Numbered from the stretch's first letter, positions 1-9,553 are shown. The stretch: DNA of 64,000 nucleotides from Collimonas sp. PA-H2 (GCF_002564105.1 NZ_PDBX01000001.1:1-64000); one strand, 5' to 3'. Notes: generated from the letters alone by a model not told the origin. Program-made: numbers and translations.

Positions 1-51
1 ACTGCGGCAGTCCATGCGTGCTCCGCCAACTGCGGCTTCACTTGCAAGTAA
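1..51 (+). CDS. 3' end of a truncated upstream gene (possible)
   Basis: Reading frame 1 is open from the window edge to a TAA at 49-51 and gives a short Cys-rich tail (TAVHACSANCGFTCK). The stop lies 14 bases before a perfect hairpin, which is where a plus-strand gene would be expected to end. Only 16 codons are visible, so the product cannot be recognised and the call rests on position alone. Confidence 0.3.
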   Translation, partial: TAAVHACSANCGFTCK

Positions 52-65
52 TGAGCCCCAAAAGA

Positions 66-103
66 AAAATCCTGAGAATTTCAAGTGAAATTCTCAGGAT
101 TTT
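66..103. terminator. bidirectional hairpin terminator
   Basis: A perfect 17-bp stem (66-82 pairing with 87-103) encloses a 4-base loop. The outer stem is A4 on one side and T4 on the other, so either strand gives a hairpin followed by a T tract. It sits between the plus-strand gene end at 51 and the minus-strand rlmJ stop at 124 and can serve both. Confidence 0.85.
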
Positions 104-123
104 CTTATCTGAATTGTCGAGTA

Positions 124-1032
124 CTACACGCGCCGGGTGCCGGTATCGACCGCCTTGGTCTGCCCTGATTCCAGGGTAAAGCCGGCGCCGGAATCGGTGC
201 CCATCACCTTGACCAGGTAGGGCATCAGTTCCTTCAGCATCGGCTCCAGCGTCCACGGCGGGTTGATCACGAACATACCGCTGCTGTGCAGGCCGAAGCC
301 ATCCGGCGACGGCGTCTTCACCGTCAGCGTGACGTTCAGCCAGCCATTGGCTTTCATGCGCTTCAGCTTGTCCGGCAGCTGGCGCGACTCCATGCGGTTC
401 AGCAGTGGATACCAGACGGCATAAGTGCCAGTGGAAAAGCGCGTGAGCGCATCTTCGATGGTGTTCTTGACGTGGCGGTAATCTTCTTTCACTTCATACG
501 GCGGATCGATCAGCACCAGGCCGCGGCGCGACGGCGGCGGCAGCAAGGCCTTCAAGCCGAGGAAGCCGTCGCCCAGCTGGATCATGACGCGCTTGCCGCG
601 GCCATTGCCGCGCGGGTTGCGCTCGGCGTCCAGGCGGCGGAAATTGTCGGTCAGGATCTTGCCGTCGCTCGGATGCAGTTCAAACAGGCGAAGGCGATCC
701 TGCTCGCGCATGACGGCATCGGCGCAGTACGGCGAGCCGGGGTAATAACGCAGCTTGCCGTCCGGGTTCAGCTGCCTGACGATTTCCACATACTCGGCCG
801 CGGCCGGCGGCAGGTCCTTGCGATCCCACAGGCGGCTGATGCCGGACTCGTATTCGGCGTTTTTCGAGGCGTAGCCGTCGTCCAGCGCATACACGCCGGC
901 GCCGGCGTGGGTATCGATGACCATGTAGGAAGTATCCTTCTGGCCCAGATAACGCAACAACTGGATGGTGACCAAGTGCTTCAGCACATCGGCATGATTG
1001 CCCGCATGGAAGGCATGGCGGTAACTCAACAT
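124..1032 (-). CDS. rlmJ: 23S rRNA (adenine(2030)-N6)-methyltransferase RlmJ
   Basis: RlmJ methylates A2030 of 23S rRNA with S-adenosylmethionine. The protein starts MLSYRHAFHAGNHADVLKH, the family signature N-terminus, and carries a SAM-binding segment (DTHAGAGVYAL) and the catalytic DPPY motif (LVLIDPPYE) of N6-adenine methyltransferases. The ATG at 1032 is chosen over an in-frame ATG 33 bases upstream because it begins exactly at the conserved N-terminus. At about 302 residues it is near the family length of about 280, with a short extra C-terminal tail. It is monocistronic, with a bidirectional terminator just after the stop. Confidence 0.93.
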   Translation of the reverse strand: MLSYRHAFHAGNHADVLKHLVTIQLLRYLGQKDTSYMVIDTHAGAGVYALDDGYASKNAEYESGISRLWDRKDLPPAAAEYVEIVRQLNPDGKLRYYPGSPYCADAVMREQDRLRLFELHPSDGKILTDNFRRLDAERNPRGNGRGKRVMIQLGDGFLGLKALLPPPSRRGLVLIDPPYEVKEDYRHVKNTIEDALTRFSTGTYAVWYPLLNRMESRQLPDKLKRMKANGWLNVTLTVKTPSPDGFGLHSSGMFVINPPWTLEPMLKELMPYLVKVMGTDSGAGFTLESGQTKAVDTGTRRV

Positions 1033-1278
1033 AGGGAACTCTATCGTGGTGAAGTGTGTTGCCACACTCTACATCAAAGAGCCGGCCGCTCAACGCGATA
1101 AAGACATTGCGGGCCGGGCTGGCGTGTAGAAGTGCGGTAAAGTCGCGCGAAAGCAGCTGTTTTCAGTGTTCCGCAACGCAAACGACCCGCATTCTATCAT
1201 TGCAGCAGGGGATGGCGGAGAAGGATGCGCCGGCCGCGCCGCAAGCACTGCAAACAAGCCAGATGCCAGGCAGGCAAC

Positions 1279-1806
1279 TCACTTCCCCGCGTCTTGCATT
1301 TTCAACATCTGTTCAGCCACTTGGACGCAAGCTTCGATATGCTTGTTGCCGATCGCCCGGAACGCGGAAAAGCCGATCGCCGCCGACACCATCTGGCCGG
1401 CGATGGGCACCAGCCGGGTGGCGTTCTTGGAAACGACCTTGACGCCGCTGCGGGTCAGGATTTTCAGCAGCAGCTCGCGCGTCACCACCCTGCCCACCAG
1501 CGTGCTGCGGCCGACGATGGTGCTGTAGGTGGCTATCCGCAGCTTGGGCTGGAGTTTTTCAATCTGCTGCGGGGTCAGGCCGAAGGCCGCATTGATGTCT
1601 TCGATCAGGCGCGACAGCAAATGGATATCGACCGCGATATCGACACCCATGATCGGCAAGGCGGACGCGCCAGCCGACAGCAGCGCGCGCTTGGCCACCA
1701 TCTGGCGGCAGCGCAGGCGCACCGCCTGCAGCGCCGTGTCGGAGGCCGGCAGCAGCACGCCCGCAGTCTGCCGGGCGGGCTTGCGCCATGGCAGGCGGTC
1801 CAGCAT
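1279..1806 (-). CDS. hypothetical protein with hydrophobic C-terminal half
   Basis: This 175-residue protein is not confidently recognised. It begins with a basic segment and has a helical centre (VDIAVDIHLLSRLIEDINAA...LTPQQIEKL). Its glycine- and alanine-rich hydrophobic stretch (VPIAGQMVSAAIGFSAFRAIG) resembles membrane-associated proteins of the DUF697/YcjF type, a weak resemblance only. Its ATG overlaps the stop of the upstream small membrane protein gene by one base (TGATG), so the two are translationally coupled and probably act together, perhaps in an envelope stress setting. Confidence 0.7.
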   Translation of the reverse strand: MLDRLPWRKPARQTAGVLLPASDTALQAVRLRCRQMVAKRALLSAGASALPIMGVDIAVDIHLLSRLIEDINAAFGLTPQQIEKLQPKLRIATYSTIVGRSTLVGRVVTRELLLKILTRSGVKVVSKNATRLVPIAGQMVSAAIGFSAFRAIGNKHIEACVQVAEQMLKMQDAGK

Positions 1807-2060
1807 CAGCTAGCCGCCTTGCCTTTGATAAAGCCGTAGATCACTAGCAGGATAAAGGCGCCGATGATGGAGCCGATGAATCCTGCGCCCTGGCCAGCGT
1901 GATACCAGCCCAGCGCCTGGCCGACGTAGCCTGCCAGGAAAGAGCCGGCGATGCCCAGCAAGGTAGTAACGATAAAGCCCATGTTCTCGCGTCCGGGATG
2001 TATCAGTTTAGCGATCACGCCGACGATGAAACCCACGATGATTGTCCCCAGAATTTCCAT
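1806..2060 (-). CDS. GlsB/YeaQ/YmgE family small membrane protein
   Basis: This 84-residue protein has three hydrophobic segments and the pattern of the transglycosylase-associated protein family: MEILGTIIVGFIVGVIAKLI at the start, a G-rich middle (LLGIAGSFLAGYVGQALG) and a final helix ending in a lysine-rich tail. Family members are inner-membrane proteins often induced by stress, with no defined biochemical role. An AGGAG ribosome-binding site lies 6 bases before the ATG. It is the first gene of a two-gene unit with the coupled hypothetical protein downstream. Confidence 0.88.
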   Translation of the reverse strand: MEILGTIIVGFIVGVIAKLIHPGRENMGFIVTTLLGIAGSFLAGYVGQALGWYHAGQGAGFIGSIIGAFILLVIYGFIKGKAAS

Positions 2061-2185
2061 AGATGCTCCTCATGGTTGATGTTGGCTGCGGAATGGCCGC
2101 ACCAGTATAAGGCGCCGGTGCGGGATCCAATATAGAGCAAAGTGCGGCCATCTGCAGCGCTTGCAAGGTAAACTTATGTCAAATA

Positions 2186-2261
2186 GTCATTCCCGCGAAC
2201 GCGGGAATCCATTCTAATCGTTATATACATCAACATGGATCCCCGCGTTCGCGGGGATGAC
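2186..2261. repeat. pair of inverted dRS3-like palindromic repeats, copy 1
   Basis: Two 25-bp units face each other across about 26 bases: GTC-ATTCCCGCGAACGCGGGAAT-CC at 2186-2210 and its inverted, slightly diverged partner (ATCCCCGCGTTCGCGGGGAT core) at 2237-2261. Each core is itself a palindrome with 6-base ends ATTCCC/GGGAAT, the format of the Neisseria dRS3 repeat. The same pair recurs at 27552-27627. It lies in the gap between the ClC gene stop and the GlsB-family gene start. Confidence 0.88.
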
Positions 2262-2311
2262 GGCATTGCCTAAAGAATGCCTTGCAGACATTGACCAAAC
2301 AGCTTTCCCGG

Positions 2312-4075
2312 CTATGCACGCAGCTCGTGCGAACGATCCAGCCTGAAATAAGCATCTAGCAAGGAGGTCTTGTAGACCGCCCCCAGCAGCTCCGGATCTT
2401 CATGGCTGCGCACCACCGGCAGCCGTTCGCCCTGGTGATCGAGGAAGGACTGCAAGGCATCGCCGAGCGACATGTCGGGCGTCACCACCTGCAGGAATTC
2501 GCGCCGCAGGAAATCCTCGGCCACCTTGGCCTGGGTATCGGCCTTCTCCAGCAGGCAGGACGTAATGTCTTGCAGCGCCACCACGCCGCAATAGCGATTA
2601 CGCTCGTCCACCACATAGATATATTTCACCGGATACTTGAGGAACAGGCCGCTGATTTCCGCAAACGATGCATTCAGCGGCAGCACCGTGTCGGCCGGCC
2701 GGATCAGCTCGCTCATGTGGATGCCGCGCAGCCGCACCCGTTCCTGCGCATCGCGGTTGCGCTTGATGGTGATGTCGTACATGGAAGCGCCGTTGATGCT
2801 GCGCGCCACGAAGTAAGCCACCACGCAGGACAGCATCAGCGGCAGCACCACCTGGTAGCTCAGGGTCATCTCGAAAATCATCAGGATCGCCATCAGCGGC
2901 GCGCTGGTGGCCGCCGCCAGGAAGGCGCCCATGCCCACCATGGCATAGGCGAACGGCGCCGAAGTCATGCCCGGCAGCAGCGCGTGCAGCACCTGCCCGA
3001 ACAGGTAGCCGATGGCGGCGCCGACGAACAGGGTCGGCGTGAAGATGCCGCCGACCGCGCCGGAACCGGTGGTGATGCAGGTGGCTACCACTTTTAGCAC
3101 CAGCATCAGCAGCACGCTCCACCACAGCCACGGCGTATGCAACAGGGAGTTGACCACGCTGTAGCCGTTGCCCCAGACCTCCGGCACCCAGATCGAAATC
3201 AGGCCGACCAGCAGGCCGCCCACGCCCAGCCGCAGCGGCAGCGGCAAGCCGGTCTTGGTAAACGCTTGCTTGGCAAGCGCCAGCAAACGCAGGAATTGCG
3301 GCGCGGCGACGCCGGCCATGATCCCCAGCAGCACGAACCACACGATCTCGATGCCGGCCAACGGCGGGAACGGCGGCATCTCGTAGGCTGGATGGTAGCC
3401 GGGCAGCTCGCGCATGGTGATGTTGGCGACCACCGAGGCCACCACCACCGGGCCGAAGCTTTCCATGACGATCGCGCCCAGCACGATTTCGGTGACAAAA
3501 AAAGCGCCGGCGATCGGCGCGTTGTAGGCCGAAGTAATCCCCGCCGCCGCGCCGCACGCCACCAGCAGGCGCAACCGTGCTGGACTAAAGTGAGTAAAGC
3601 GGCCGACCAGCGACGCCGCCAGCGCCGACAGCTGCACCATCGGCCCTTCGCGCCCGATCGAGCCGCCCGACACCACCGTCGCCAGCGAAGACAGGCTGCG
3701 CAACAGGCTCTGCCGCACCGGGATATTGCCGTCGCCGATCGCTACCGCTTCCATGTAATCCGAGGTGGCGCTGGTCGGCACCCGCTTGGCCAGCACCAGG
3801 ATGGCGCCGGCGATCAGGCCGCCGGCCACCGGCAGCACCAGCCGCATCCACCACGGCAAGCTTTTGGCCATGGCGACGAAACTGCCGCTTTGCCCGGTCA
3901 GCAGCAGCTGCAGGCCGTAGATGCATTCGCGGAACAGGACCGTCGCCAGCGCGCCGAGGAAGCCGACCACGGCCGCCCACAGCAGCATCGAATGGCTTTC
4001 AGAAAAATGGAAAAGGCGTTGCAGGCGGATGCGGTAACCAAGAAGTGTGCTGCGGAGTGTGCTGCTTGAGAGCAT
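2312..4075 (-). CDS. ClC-family chloride channel / H+-Cl- antiporter with CBS domains
   Basis: This is a ClC transporter of about 587 residues. The family signatures are present: GREGP (GGSIGREGPMVQ, including the external gating glutamate) and GxFxP (GSGAVGGIFTPTLF), within about 430 residues of transmembrane helices. Two CBS domains make up the last 130 residues (ADTVLPLNASFAEI... and ...DMSLGDALQSFLDHQGERLPVV) and are probable nucleotide sensors. The gating glutamate is typical of ClC proteins that move chloride with or without proton exchange, so channel versus antiporter is undecided. The ATG at 4075 is preferred; an in-frame TTG at 4090 is also possible, and neither has a clear ribosome-binding site. 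Confidence 0.92.
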   Translation of the reverse strand: MLSSSTLRSTLLGYRIRLQRLFHFSESHSMLLWAAVVGFLGALATVLFRECIYGLQLLLTGQSGSFVAMAKSLPWWMRLVLPVAGGLIAGAILVLAKRVPTSATSDYMEAVAIGDGNIPVRQSLLRSLSSLATVVSGGSIGREGPMVQLSALAASLVGRFTHFSPARLRLLVACGAAAGITSAYNAPIAGAFFVTEIVLGAIVMESFGPVVVASVVANITMRELPGYHPAYEMPPFPPLAGIEIVWFVLLGIMAGVAAPQFLRLLALAKQAFTKTGLPLPLRLGVGGLLVGLISIWVPEVWGNGYSVVNSLLHTPWLWWSVLLMLVLKVVATCITTGSGAVGGIFTPTLFVGAAIGYLFGQVLHALLPGMTSAPFAYAMVGMGAFLAAATSAPLMAILMIFEMTLSYQVVLPLMLSCVVAYFVARSINGASMYDITIKRNRDAQERVRLRGIHMSELIRPADTVLPLNASFAEISGLFLKYPVKYIYVVDERNRYCGVVALQDITSCLLEKADTQAKVAEDFLRREFLQVVTPDMSLGDALQSFLDHQGERLPVVRSHEDPELLGAVYKTSLLDAYFRLDRSHELRA

Positions 4076-4115
4076 GGTCGGTGTCGGCAATATGATCGTG
4101 GAGGAAGTGCGGCGC

Positions 4116-4490
4116 TTAAATTTGTGGATCTACGGCGCTGCCGGCCGCCGTCATCAGCCCGGCAAAATACGCCATGTCGGCCGCCACCGCCGCTTCCGCC
4201 CGGTCCTGCATGGCTTGATAGCGTGCCAGGACTTCCTGCCCCAGCGCCGTAACCTGCGCCCCGCCGCCCTTGGCGCCGCCGGTGGCGGTCGCCACCAAGG
4301 GTTGCCGGAAGCACTGGTTCATGGCTTCCACCAGCAGCCAGGCGCGCCGGTAAGACATGCCGATCGCGCGCGCCGCCGCGGAAATCGAACCGCTTTGCTG
4401 TATCGCCAACAACAGCGCCGCCTTGCCGGGACCGAAGGCGATGGTCTCGCCTTGCAACACTCTGAGCCGTATCGATTTGGAATTTGCCAT
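4116..4490 (-). CDS. modE: ModE-type winged-helix regulator lacking the molybdate-binding (Mop) domains
   Basis: This 124-residue protein carries the ModE N-terminal winged-helix domain: SGSISAAARAIGMSYRRAWLLVEAMN is the recognition region and PLVATATGGAKGGGAQVT the wing. Classical E. coli ModE is about 260 residues with a C-terminal di-Mop molybdate-binding domain; here nothing follows the DNA-binding part. The ATG at 4490 starts right at the domain (MANSKSIRLRVLQG); longer upstream extensions have no family match. It is divergent from modA, so it most likely controls modABC. A molybdate sensor is not visible in it. Confidence 0.85.
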   Translation of the reverse strand: MANSKSIRLRVLQGETIAFGPGKAALLLAIQQSGSISAAARAIGMSYRRAWLLVEAMNQCFRQPLVATATGGAKGGGAQVTALGQEVLARYQAMQDRAEAAVAADMAYFAGLMTAAGSAVDPQI

Positions 4491-4589
4491 AGGCGCGATT
4501 GTAGCAAGGAGGTCGGCGGAATACGGATATTTTGTTGACAACCATTGCTGGCCGGCAGCAGCGGCTCGCTTTATGACCCGCTTTTCAAG

Positions 4590-4618
4590 TTGACTCACGC
4601 TGTATCCTGCCATATATT
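4590..4618 (+). promoter_or_regulatory. sigma-70-type promoter of modABC
   Basis: TTGACT (4590-4595) and TATATT (4613-4618) are separated by exactly 17 bases and lie 41 bases upstream of the modA ATG, a near-consensus housekeeping promoter on the plus strand. Confidence 0.6.
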
Positions 4619-4621
4619 TCG
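4598..4621. promoter_or_regulatory. candidate ModE operator overlapping the modA promoter
   Basis: This 24-base imperfect dyad begins CGCTGTAT and ends ATATTTCG. It has the same length and terminal CG bases as the E. coli modABCD operator recalled from the literature, and I count 14 of 24 positions matching. It covers the spacer and the -10 hexamer of the modA promoter, so a bound regulator would block transcription. The match is by eye and only partial. Confidence 0.4.
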
Positions 4622-4658
4622 CTTTCCATTTTGTTATTTTCTGCCAGGAGATACTGCG

Positions 4659-5429
4659 ATGTTGTGCCGCTTGAAACGCCTTGTTATTGCCAGCGCCTTT
4701 CCCCTTTTTTTTCTGACCCTGCTGTCGCCGGCCGCGCATGCCGCCGACCTGGTGGTGTCGGCCGCGGCCAGCCTGACCAACGCTTTCAAGGAACTAGGCC
4801 AGTCGTTTGAAGCGCAGAATCCGGACACCAAGGTGCTGCTCAACTTCGCCGCCTCCGATGTCTTGCTGCAGCAGATCATCAAGGGCGCGCCGGCCGACGT
4901 GTTTGCCTCGGCCGACCAGGAAGCCATGAACAAGGCGGAAGCGGAAAAGGCGGTGCTGCCAGCCAGCCGCAAGAATTTCGCTAACAACCAGATCGTGCTG
5001 ATCGTGCCGGCTGACAGCCAGTTGCACATCACCCAGTTGCAAGACCTGACGCAGGCAACGGTGAAACGCATCGCCTACGGCAATCCGGCGTCGGTGCCGG
5101 TCGGCCGCTACACCAAGGCGGCGCTGGAGCACGCCAACCTGTGGGATGCTGTGGCAGCCAAGGGCGTGCCGGCGCAGAACGTACGCCAGAGCCTTGACTA
5201 TGTCGCGCGCGGCGAAGTCGAAGCCGGCTTCGTGTTCTCCACCGATGCGGCGATCATGCCGGACAAGGTCAAGGTCGCCCTGCGCGTGCCGTCGCAAACA
5301 CCGGTGAGCTATCCGATTGCGGTCACCAGCAATAGCAAGCAAGCTGAGCTGGCGGCCAAGTTCGTCGCCTATGTCTTGTCGCCGGTCGGCCAAGCCACGC
5401 TGGCGCGCTATGGTTTCTTGAAACCCTGA
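4659..5429 (+). CDS. modA: molybdate ABC transporter substrate-binding protein ModA
   Basis: ModA is the periplasmic molybdate receptor of the ModABC importer. The 256-residue product has a cleavable signal peptide (RLVIASAFPLFFLTLLSPAAHA-AD) followed by the family start DLVVSAAASLTNAFKELGQSF, in which the Ser residues contact the oxyanion. Further family segments are GAPADVFASADQEAMNKA and YGNPASVPVGRYTKAAL. The ATG at 4659 has an AGGAG 8 bases upstream; the longer frame upstream lacks signals. It is first in modABC, but the gap to modB is 222 bases, mostly a palindromic element. Confidence 0.95.
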   Translation: MLCRLKRLVIASAFPLFFLTLLSPAAHAADLVVSAAASLTNAFKELGQSFEAQNPDTKVLLNFAASDVLLQQIIKGAPADVFASADQEAMNKAEAEKAVLPASRKNFANNQIVLIVPADSQLHITQLQDLTQATVKRIAYGNPASVPVGRYTKAALEHANLWDAVAAKGVPAQNVRQSLDYVARGEVEAGFVFSTDAAIMPDKVKVALRVPSQTPVSYPIAVTSNSKQAELAAKFVAYVLSPVGQATLARYGFLKP

Positions 5430-5436
5430 TGGCATA

Positions 5437-5587
5437 GTGGGCTATAACTACCGAATCAATAGTGCCTGTCACGTATCCGACACGCATGGCGGCATTGCAC
5501 ATGCTCGCAATAGTCCCGCTATTGCTCCGCTGTGCGCCTTGCCCTGCGCGCCGGATACGGGCTCTCGATTCGGTAGTTATAGTCCAC
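5437..5587. mobile_element. MITE-like palindromic element flanked by TA
   Basis: A 151-bp imperfect palindrome fills most of the modA-modB gap. Its outer arms, starting GTGGGCTATAACTACCGAAT and mirrored at the right end, match at about 20 of 23 positions. Inner blocks (CACGTATCCG / CGGATACGGG) also pair, and the centre is a perfect GCAATAG-TCCCG-CTATTGC hairpin. The element is bounded by TA at 5435-5436 and 5588-5589, consistent with TA target-site duplication as made by IS630/Tc1-type transposases. It has no coding capacity. Confidence 0.6.
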
Positions 5588-5651
5588 TAGTGTTATCGTC
5601 GAGTTCTTCCGCACAGCGTCAAGGGTCAGTAGTGAATAGAAAGCAGAAGTC

Positions 5652-6329
5652 ATGAATAGCGGAGTCTGGGTCGCCCTCACGCTGTCGTTGAAAGTCGCGG
5701 GCTGGGCCACCTTGCTCAATATGCTGTTCGGCGTCGCCGCCGCTTATGGCCTGTCGCGCTGGCGCTCGCCGGCGCGTGACTTGGTCGACGCCGTCCTGAC
5801 CCTGCCGCTGGTGCTGCCGCCGACGGTGCTCGGCTATTATCTGCTGGTGCTGCTGGGGCGCCGTGGCGTGTTCGGCGCCTGGCTGGAAAAATGGGGCATC
5901 GAGCTGGTCTTCACCTGGCAAGGCGCGGTGATCGCCGCCACCATCGTCGCCTTTCCGCTGGTCCTCAAATCCGCCCGCGCGGCCTTTGAAAACGTCGATG
6001 CGCAGCTGGAAAATGCAGCCCGCGTGCTTGGCGTGTCGGAAGCCGGGGTCTTCTTCCGCGTCACCTTGCCGCTGGCATCCAAGGGCATTGCCGCCGGCGT
6101 GCTGCTGGCTTTCGCCCGCGCGCTGGGCGAGTTCGGCGCCACGCTGATGATCGCCGGCAACCTGCCGGGCCGCACCCAGACCTTGTCGGTGGCGATCTAT
6201 GAAGCGGTACAGGCTGGCGACGACCAGACCGCCAACCTGCTGGTGCTGATCACCTCCGCCACTTGCATCGTGGTGCTGCTGATCGCCGGCCACCTGCTGC
6301 CGAAAAGCCAGCGCCGCAGGAATTCATGA
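5652..6329 (+). CDS. modB: molybdate ABC transporter permease ModB
   Basis: This 225-residue inner-membrane permease has about five transmembrane helices and the EAA-type loop that docks the ATPase (ENAARVLGVSEAGVFFRVTLPLA). Conserved ModB segments include LPLVLPPTVLGYYLL near the N-terminus and ARALGEFGATLMIAGN near residue 155. It ends 10 bases before the modC start. A possible weak ribosome-binding site (AGCAGAAG) precedes the ATG. Because a hairpin-forming element separates it from modA, its expression relative to modA may be reduced; that is inference. Confidence 0.95.
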   Translation: MNSGVWVALTLSLKVAGWATLLNMLFGVAAAYGLSRWRSPARDLVDAVLTLPLVLPPTVLGYYLLVLLGRRGVFGAWLEKWGIELVFTWQGAVIAATIVAFPLVLKSARAAFENVDAQLENAARVLGVSEAGVFFRVTLPLASKGIAAGVLLAFARALGEFGATLMIAGNLPGRTQTLSVAIYEAVQAGDDQTANLLVLITSATCIVVLLIAGHLLPKSQRRRNS

Positions 6330-6339
6330 GGATGGCGCC

Positions 6340-7014
<675 letters not shown>

Positions 7015-7036
7015 GCGGCCAACTGAAAACCGCATA

Positions 7037-7073
7037 AAAAAAGCGCGGAACCGAACCGGTCCCGCGCTTTTTT
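7037..7073. terminator. bidirectional terminator between modC and the porin gene
   Basis: A 16-bp stem (AAAAAAGCGCGGAACC at 7037-7052 with its partner at 7058-7073, one mismatch) has a 5-base loop. A-rich and T-rich outer ends allow use from both strands; it lies 22 bases after the modC stop and 46 bases from the minus-strand porin stop. Confidence 0.85.
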
Positions 7074-7118
7074 CGACTTGCCTGCAGCCGCCGCTGGCGA
7101 CTGCAGCGATTCCGCTAT

Positions 7119-8207
7119 TTAGAAAATATGACGGATGCCAACCGCGACGCCAGTCACGCTATCCTTGCCAACCAGTTCCGACAAGGCTGCATCTTTAGCC
7201 TTGTTGTAGTCGACCGTACCGTACACCTGAGTGCGCTTGGACAAGGCATATTCCGCCACGCCGACCAGCGCGTAACGGGTGCCGTCGCCCAGGTTGCCGA
7301 TAGTGGCGACCGTAACGTTCTTGCTCTTGTCGTAGTAACCGGCGGCCGACAGCGACCAGGCTGGAGTTGCCTGGAAAGTCGCGCCCAGGAAGTAAGCATT
7401 GTCTTGGCGCTCAACGCCGGCGATGCCGCCGTTGGTAGCAGCCGCACTGCCGGAAACGCCAAAATACGCAGGCGTGGTGCCGGTGCTGTCCTTGATGCGA
7501 TAGTAGCCGCCGAACAGCTTGGCTGCGCCGATTGCGTAGGAAAGGCTCAGGTTATAAGCGGTGTCTTTCCAGGCGGTGTTGACCGAACTGACAGTCTGCT
7601 GATAGCCGCCGCCGATGGAAAACGGACCGACCGTGTACTGGCCGGTAGCGCCAACCTGGCTGCCCGACTTGATTGACCCAGCCTTCTCGCCCGCAGCATA
7701 GCTCAGGGCGCCGGCGAAGCCGCCGACTGTGCCGGAGTACTTGATCATGTTGGAATTGCGGACCAGCGTGGCGCCGGCCGGCATCCATGCGTTCTGGTCG
7801 TAATTGCCGACGGTCAGTGGATCGAAATGGTCAGCCATCAGATCGAACAGCGGAGTTTGCTGACGGCCCAGAGTGACCTGGCCGAAGCCACCGCTCAGAC
7901 CAACATACGATTGACGGCTGAACAAAGTGCCGGCGCTGGCCAGGCTGCCGGTATCGGAATTGAAGCCGTTTTCCAGGCGGAAAATAGCTTTCAGGCCGCC
8001 ACCCAGGTCTTCAGTGCCCTTGAAACCCAGGCGGCTGTTCGAAATGGCGCCGTTGGTGACGACAAAGTTCTTTTGTCCGGCGGCGTTATCGCTGCTGATA
8101 TAACGGATGCTGGTATCGACGATACCGTAGATCGTGACCGAGGTCTGCGCCATCGCGCCGCTACTGGCCAAGCCCGCCGCTACCAGCAACAAGGAATATT
8201 TTTTCAT
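7119..8207 (-). CDS. Gram-negative general porin (Burkholderia Opc/Omp type)
   Basis: This 362-residue outer-membrane trimeric porin has a signal peptide MKKYSLLLVAAGLASSGAMA cleaved before QTSVTIYGIVD, the standard betaproteobacterial porin start. An N-terminal barrel follows with the NSRLGFKGTEDLGGGLKAIF block, and a constriction-loop region lies around residues 110-140. It ends in IRHIF, the terminal aromatic signature for BAM-dependent insertion. The ATG at 8207 is preceded by GGAGACG; in-frame starts upstream lack the signal peptide context. The 221-base gap to hpd must hold its promoter. Substrate selectivity cannot be told. Confidence 0.93.
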   Translation of the reverse strand: MKKYSLLLVAAGLASSGAMAQTSVTIYGIVDTSIRYISSDNAAGQKNFVVTNGAISNSRLGFKGTEDLGGGLKAIFRLENGFNSDTGSLASAGTLFSRQSYVGLSGGFGQVTLGRQQTPLFDLMADHFDPLTVGNYDQNAWMPAGATLVRNSNMIKYSGTVGGFAGALSYAAGEKAGSIKSGSQVGATGQYTVGPFSIGGGYQQTVSSVNTAWKDTAYNLSLSYAIGAAKLFGGYYRIKDSTGTTPAYFGVSGSAAATNGGIAGVERQDNAYFLGATFQATPAWSLSAAGYYDKSKNVTVATIGNLGDGTRYALVGVAEYALSKRTQVYGTVDYNKAKDAALSELVGKDSVTGVAVGIRHIF

Positions 8208-8428
8208 GCACGTCTCCATAGGATTAATATTTTTTAGATTTTGTACGACGGGATCGAGCCGGCGCAATCAAACCTCGACCGCACTGCCCTTACCGCCGCT
8301 TTACCACTACTGCCTGCTACTACTGCATCAACGCCGCCATTTCGGCGTTGCAAGGGGTAAAGCTGAGCCGCCATCATAGCAGGCTAACTTTCCCCCAAAA
8401 CAAGCTGTTGCAAAAACACAACTTGAAT

Positions 8429-9505
8429 TTATTCCGCCTTCAATACACCGCGGCGTATCTGGTCGCGTTCGATCGATTCGAACAGGGCCTTGAAATTGCC
8501 TTCGCCAAAGCCTTCGTCGCCCTTGCGCTGGATGAATTCGAAAAATACCGGGCCTAGCGTGTTGGCCGAAAAGATCTGCAGCAGCAGGCGCTGGCCCTGG
8601 TCGCTGGAAACGCCGTCCAGCAGGATGCCACGCATCTGCAGCTGGTCGGTCGGTTCGCCATGGCCTGGCAGACGCCCTTCCAGCATTTCGTAGTAAGTCG
8701 CCGGCGGCGCCACCATGAATTTGGTGCCCATTTTCTTCAGCGCATCCCAGGTTTGCACCAGGTTGTCGGTCGCCAGCGCGATATGCTGGATACCTTCACC
8801 GCTGAACTGCATCAGGAATTCCTCGATCTGGCCCGAGCCCTTGGACGATTCTTCATTCAAGGGAATGCGGATCATGCCGTCCGGCGCGCTCATCGCCTTC
8901 GACGTCAGGCCGGTGTATTCGCCCTTGATGTCGAAATAGCGGATTTCGCGGAAATTGAACAGTCGCTCGTAGAACGCCGCCCAGTGCGCCATGCGGCCAC
9001 GGTAGACGTTGTGGGTCAGATGGTCGATGATCTTGAGGCCGGCGCCGACCGGGTTGCGCTCCACGCCTTCGATGAATTCGAAATCGATGTCATAGATCGA
9101 CTTGCCCGGTGTGAAACGATCGATCAGATACAGCGGCGCGCCGCCGATGCCCTTGATCGCCGGCAGCCGCAGCTCCATCACGCCGGTCGCCATGTCCATC
9201 GGCTCGGCGCCCAGTTCCAGCGCACGCTGGTAAGCCTTGTGCGCATCCTTGACGCGGAACGCCATGCCGCAGGCAGACGGTCCGTGTTCGGCGGCAAAGT
9301 AATGCGCCGGGCTTTTCGGCTCATGGTTGATGATGAAATTGATATCGCCCTGGCGATACAGCGACACGTTCTTGGAGCGGTGGCGGGCAACCTTGACGAA
9401 ACCCATGGCCTCGAAGGCCGGCTCGATCACGTTGGGAATTGGCGATGCGTACTCGACAAATTCAAAGCCGCACAGGCCCATAGGGTTATCAAACAAATCA
9501 GTCAT
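8429..9505 (-). CDS. hpd: 4-hydroxyphenylpyruvate dioxygenase
   Basis: HPPD converts 4-hydroxyphenylpyruvate to homogentisate in tyrosine catabolism using Fe(II) and O2. The 358-residue protein shows all three iron ligands: His162 (IIDHLTHNV), His241 (GIQHIAL) and Glu323 (FFEFIQRKG), plus the conserved C-terminal segment [15 protein letters not shown] that closes the active site. An AGGAGT precedes the ATG. It begins 48 bases after the stop of the amino-acid dehydrogenase on the same strand, so it is probably the last gene of a five-gene unit. Homogentisate 1,2-dioxygenase and later steps are not in this window. Confidence 0.96.
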   Translation of the reverse strand: MTDLFDNPMGLCGFEFVEYASPIPNVIEPAFEAMGFVKVARHRSKNVSLYRQGDINFIINHEPKSPAHYFAAEHGPSACGMAFRVKDAHKAYQRALELGAEPMDMATGVMELRLPAIKGIGGAPLYLIDRFTPGKSIYDIDFEFIEGVERNPVGAGLKIIDHLTHNVYRGRMAHWAAFYERLFNFREIRYFDIKGEYTGLTSKAMSAPDGMIRIPLNEESSKGSGQIEEFLMQFSGEGIQHIALATDNLVQTWDALKKMGTKFMVAPPATYYEMLEGRLPGHGEPTDQLQMRGILLDGVSSDQGQRLLLQIFSANTLGPVFFEFIQRKGDEGFGEGNFKALFESIERDQIRRGVLKAE

Positions 9506-9553
9506 GCGCTACTCCTGGTATAGATAAAGTCTGGTGGACTGGGTCAAAACGGA

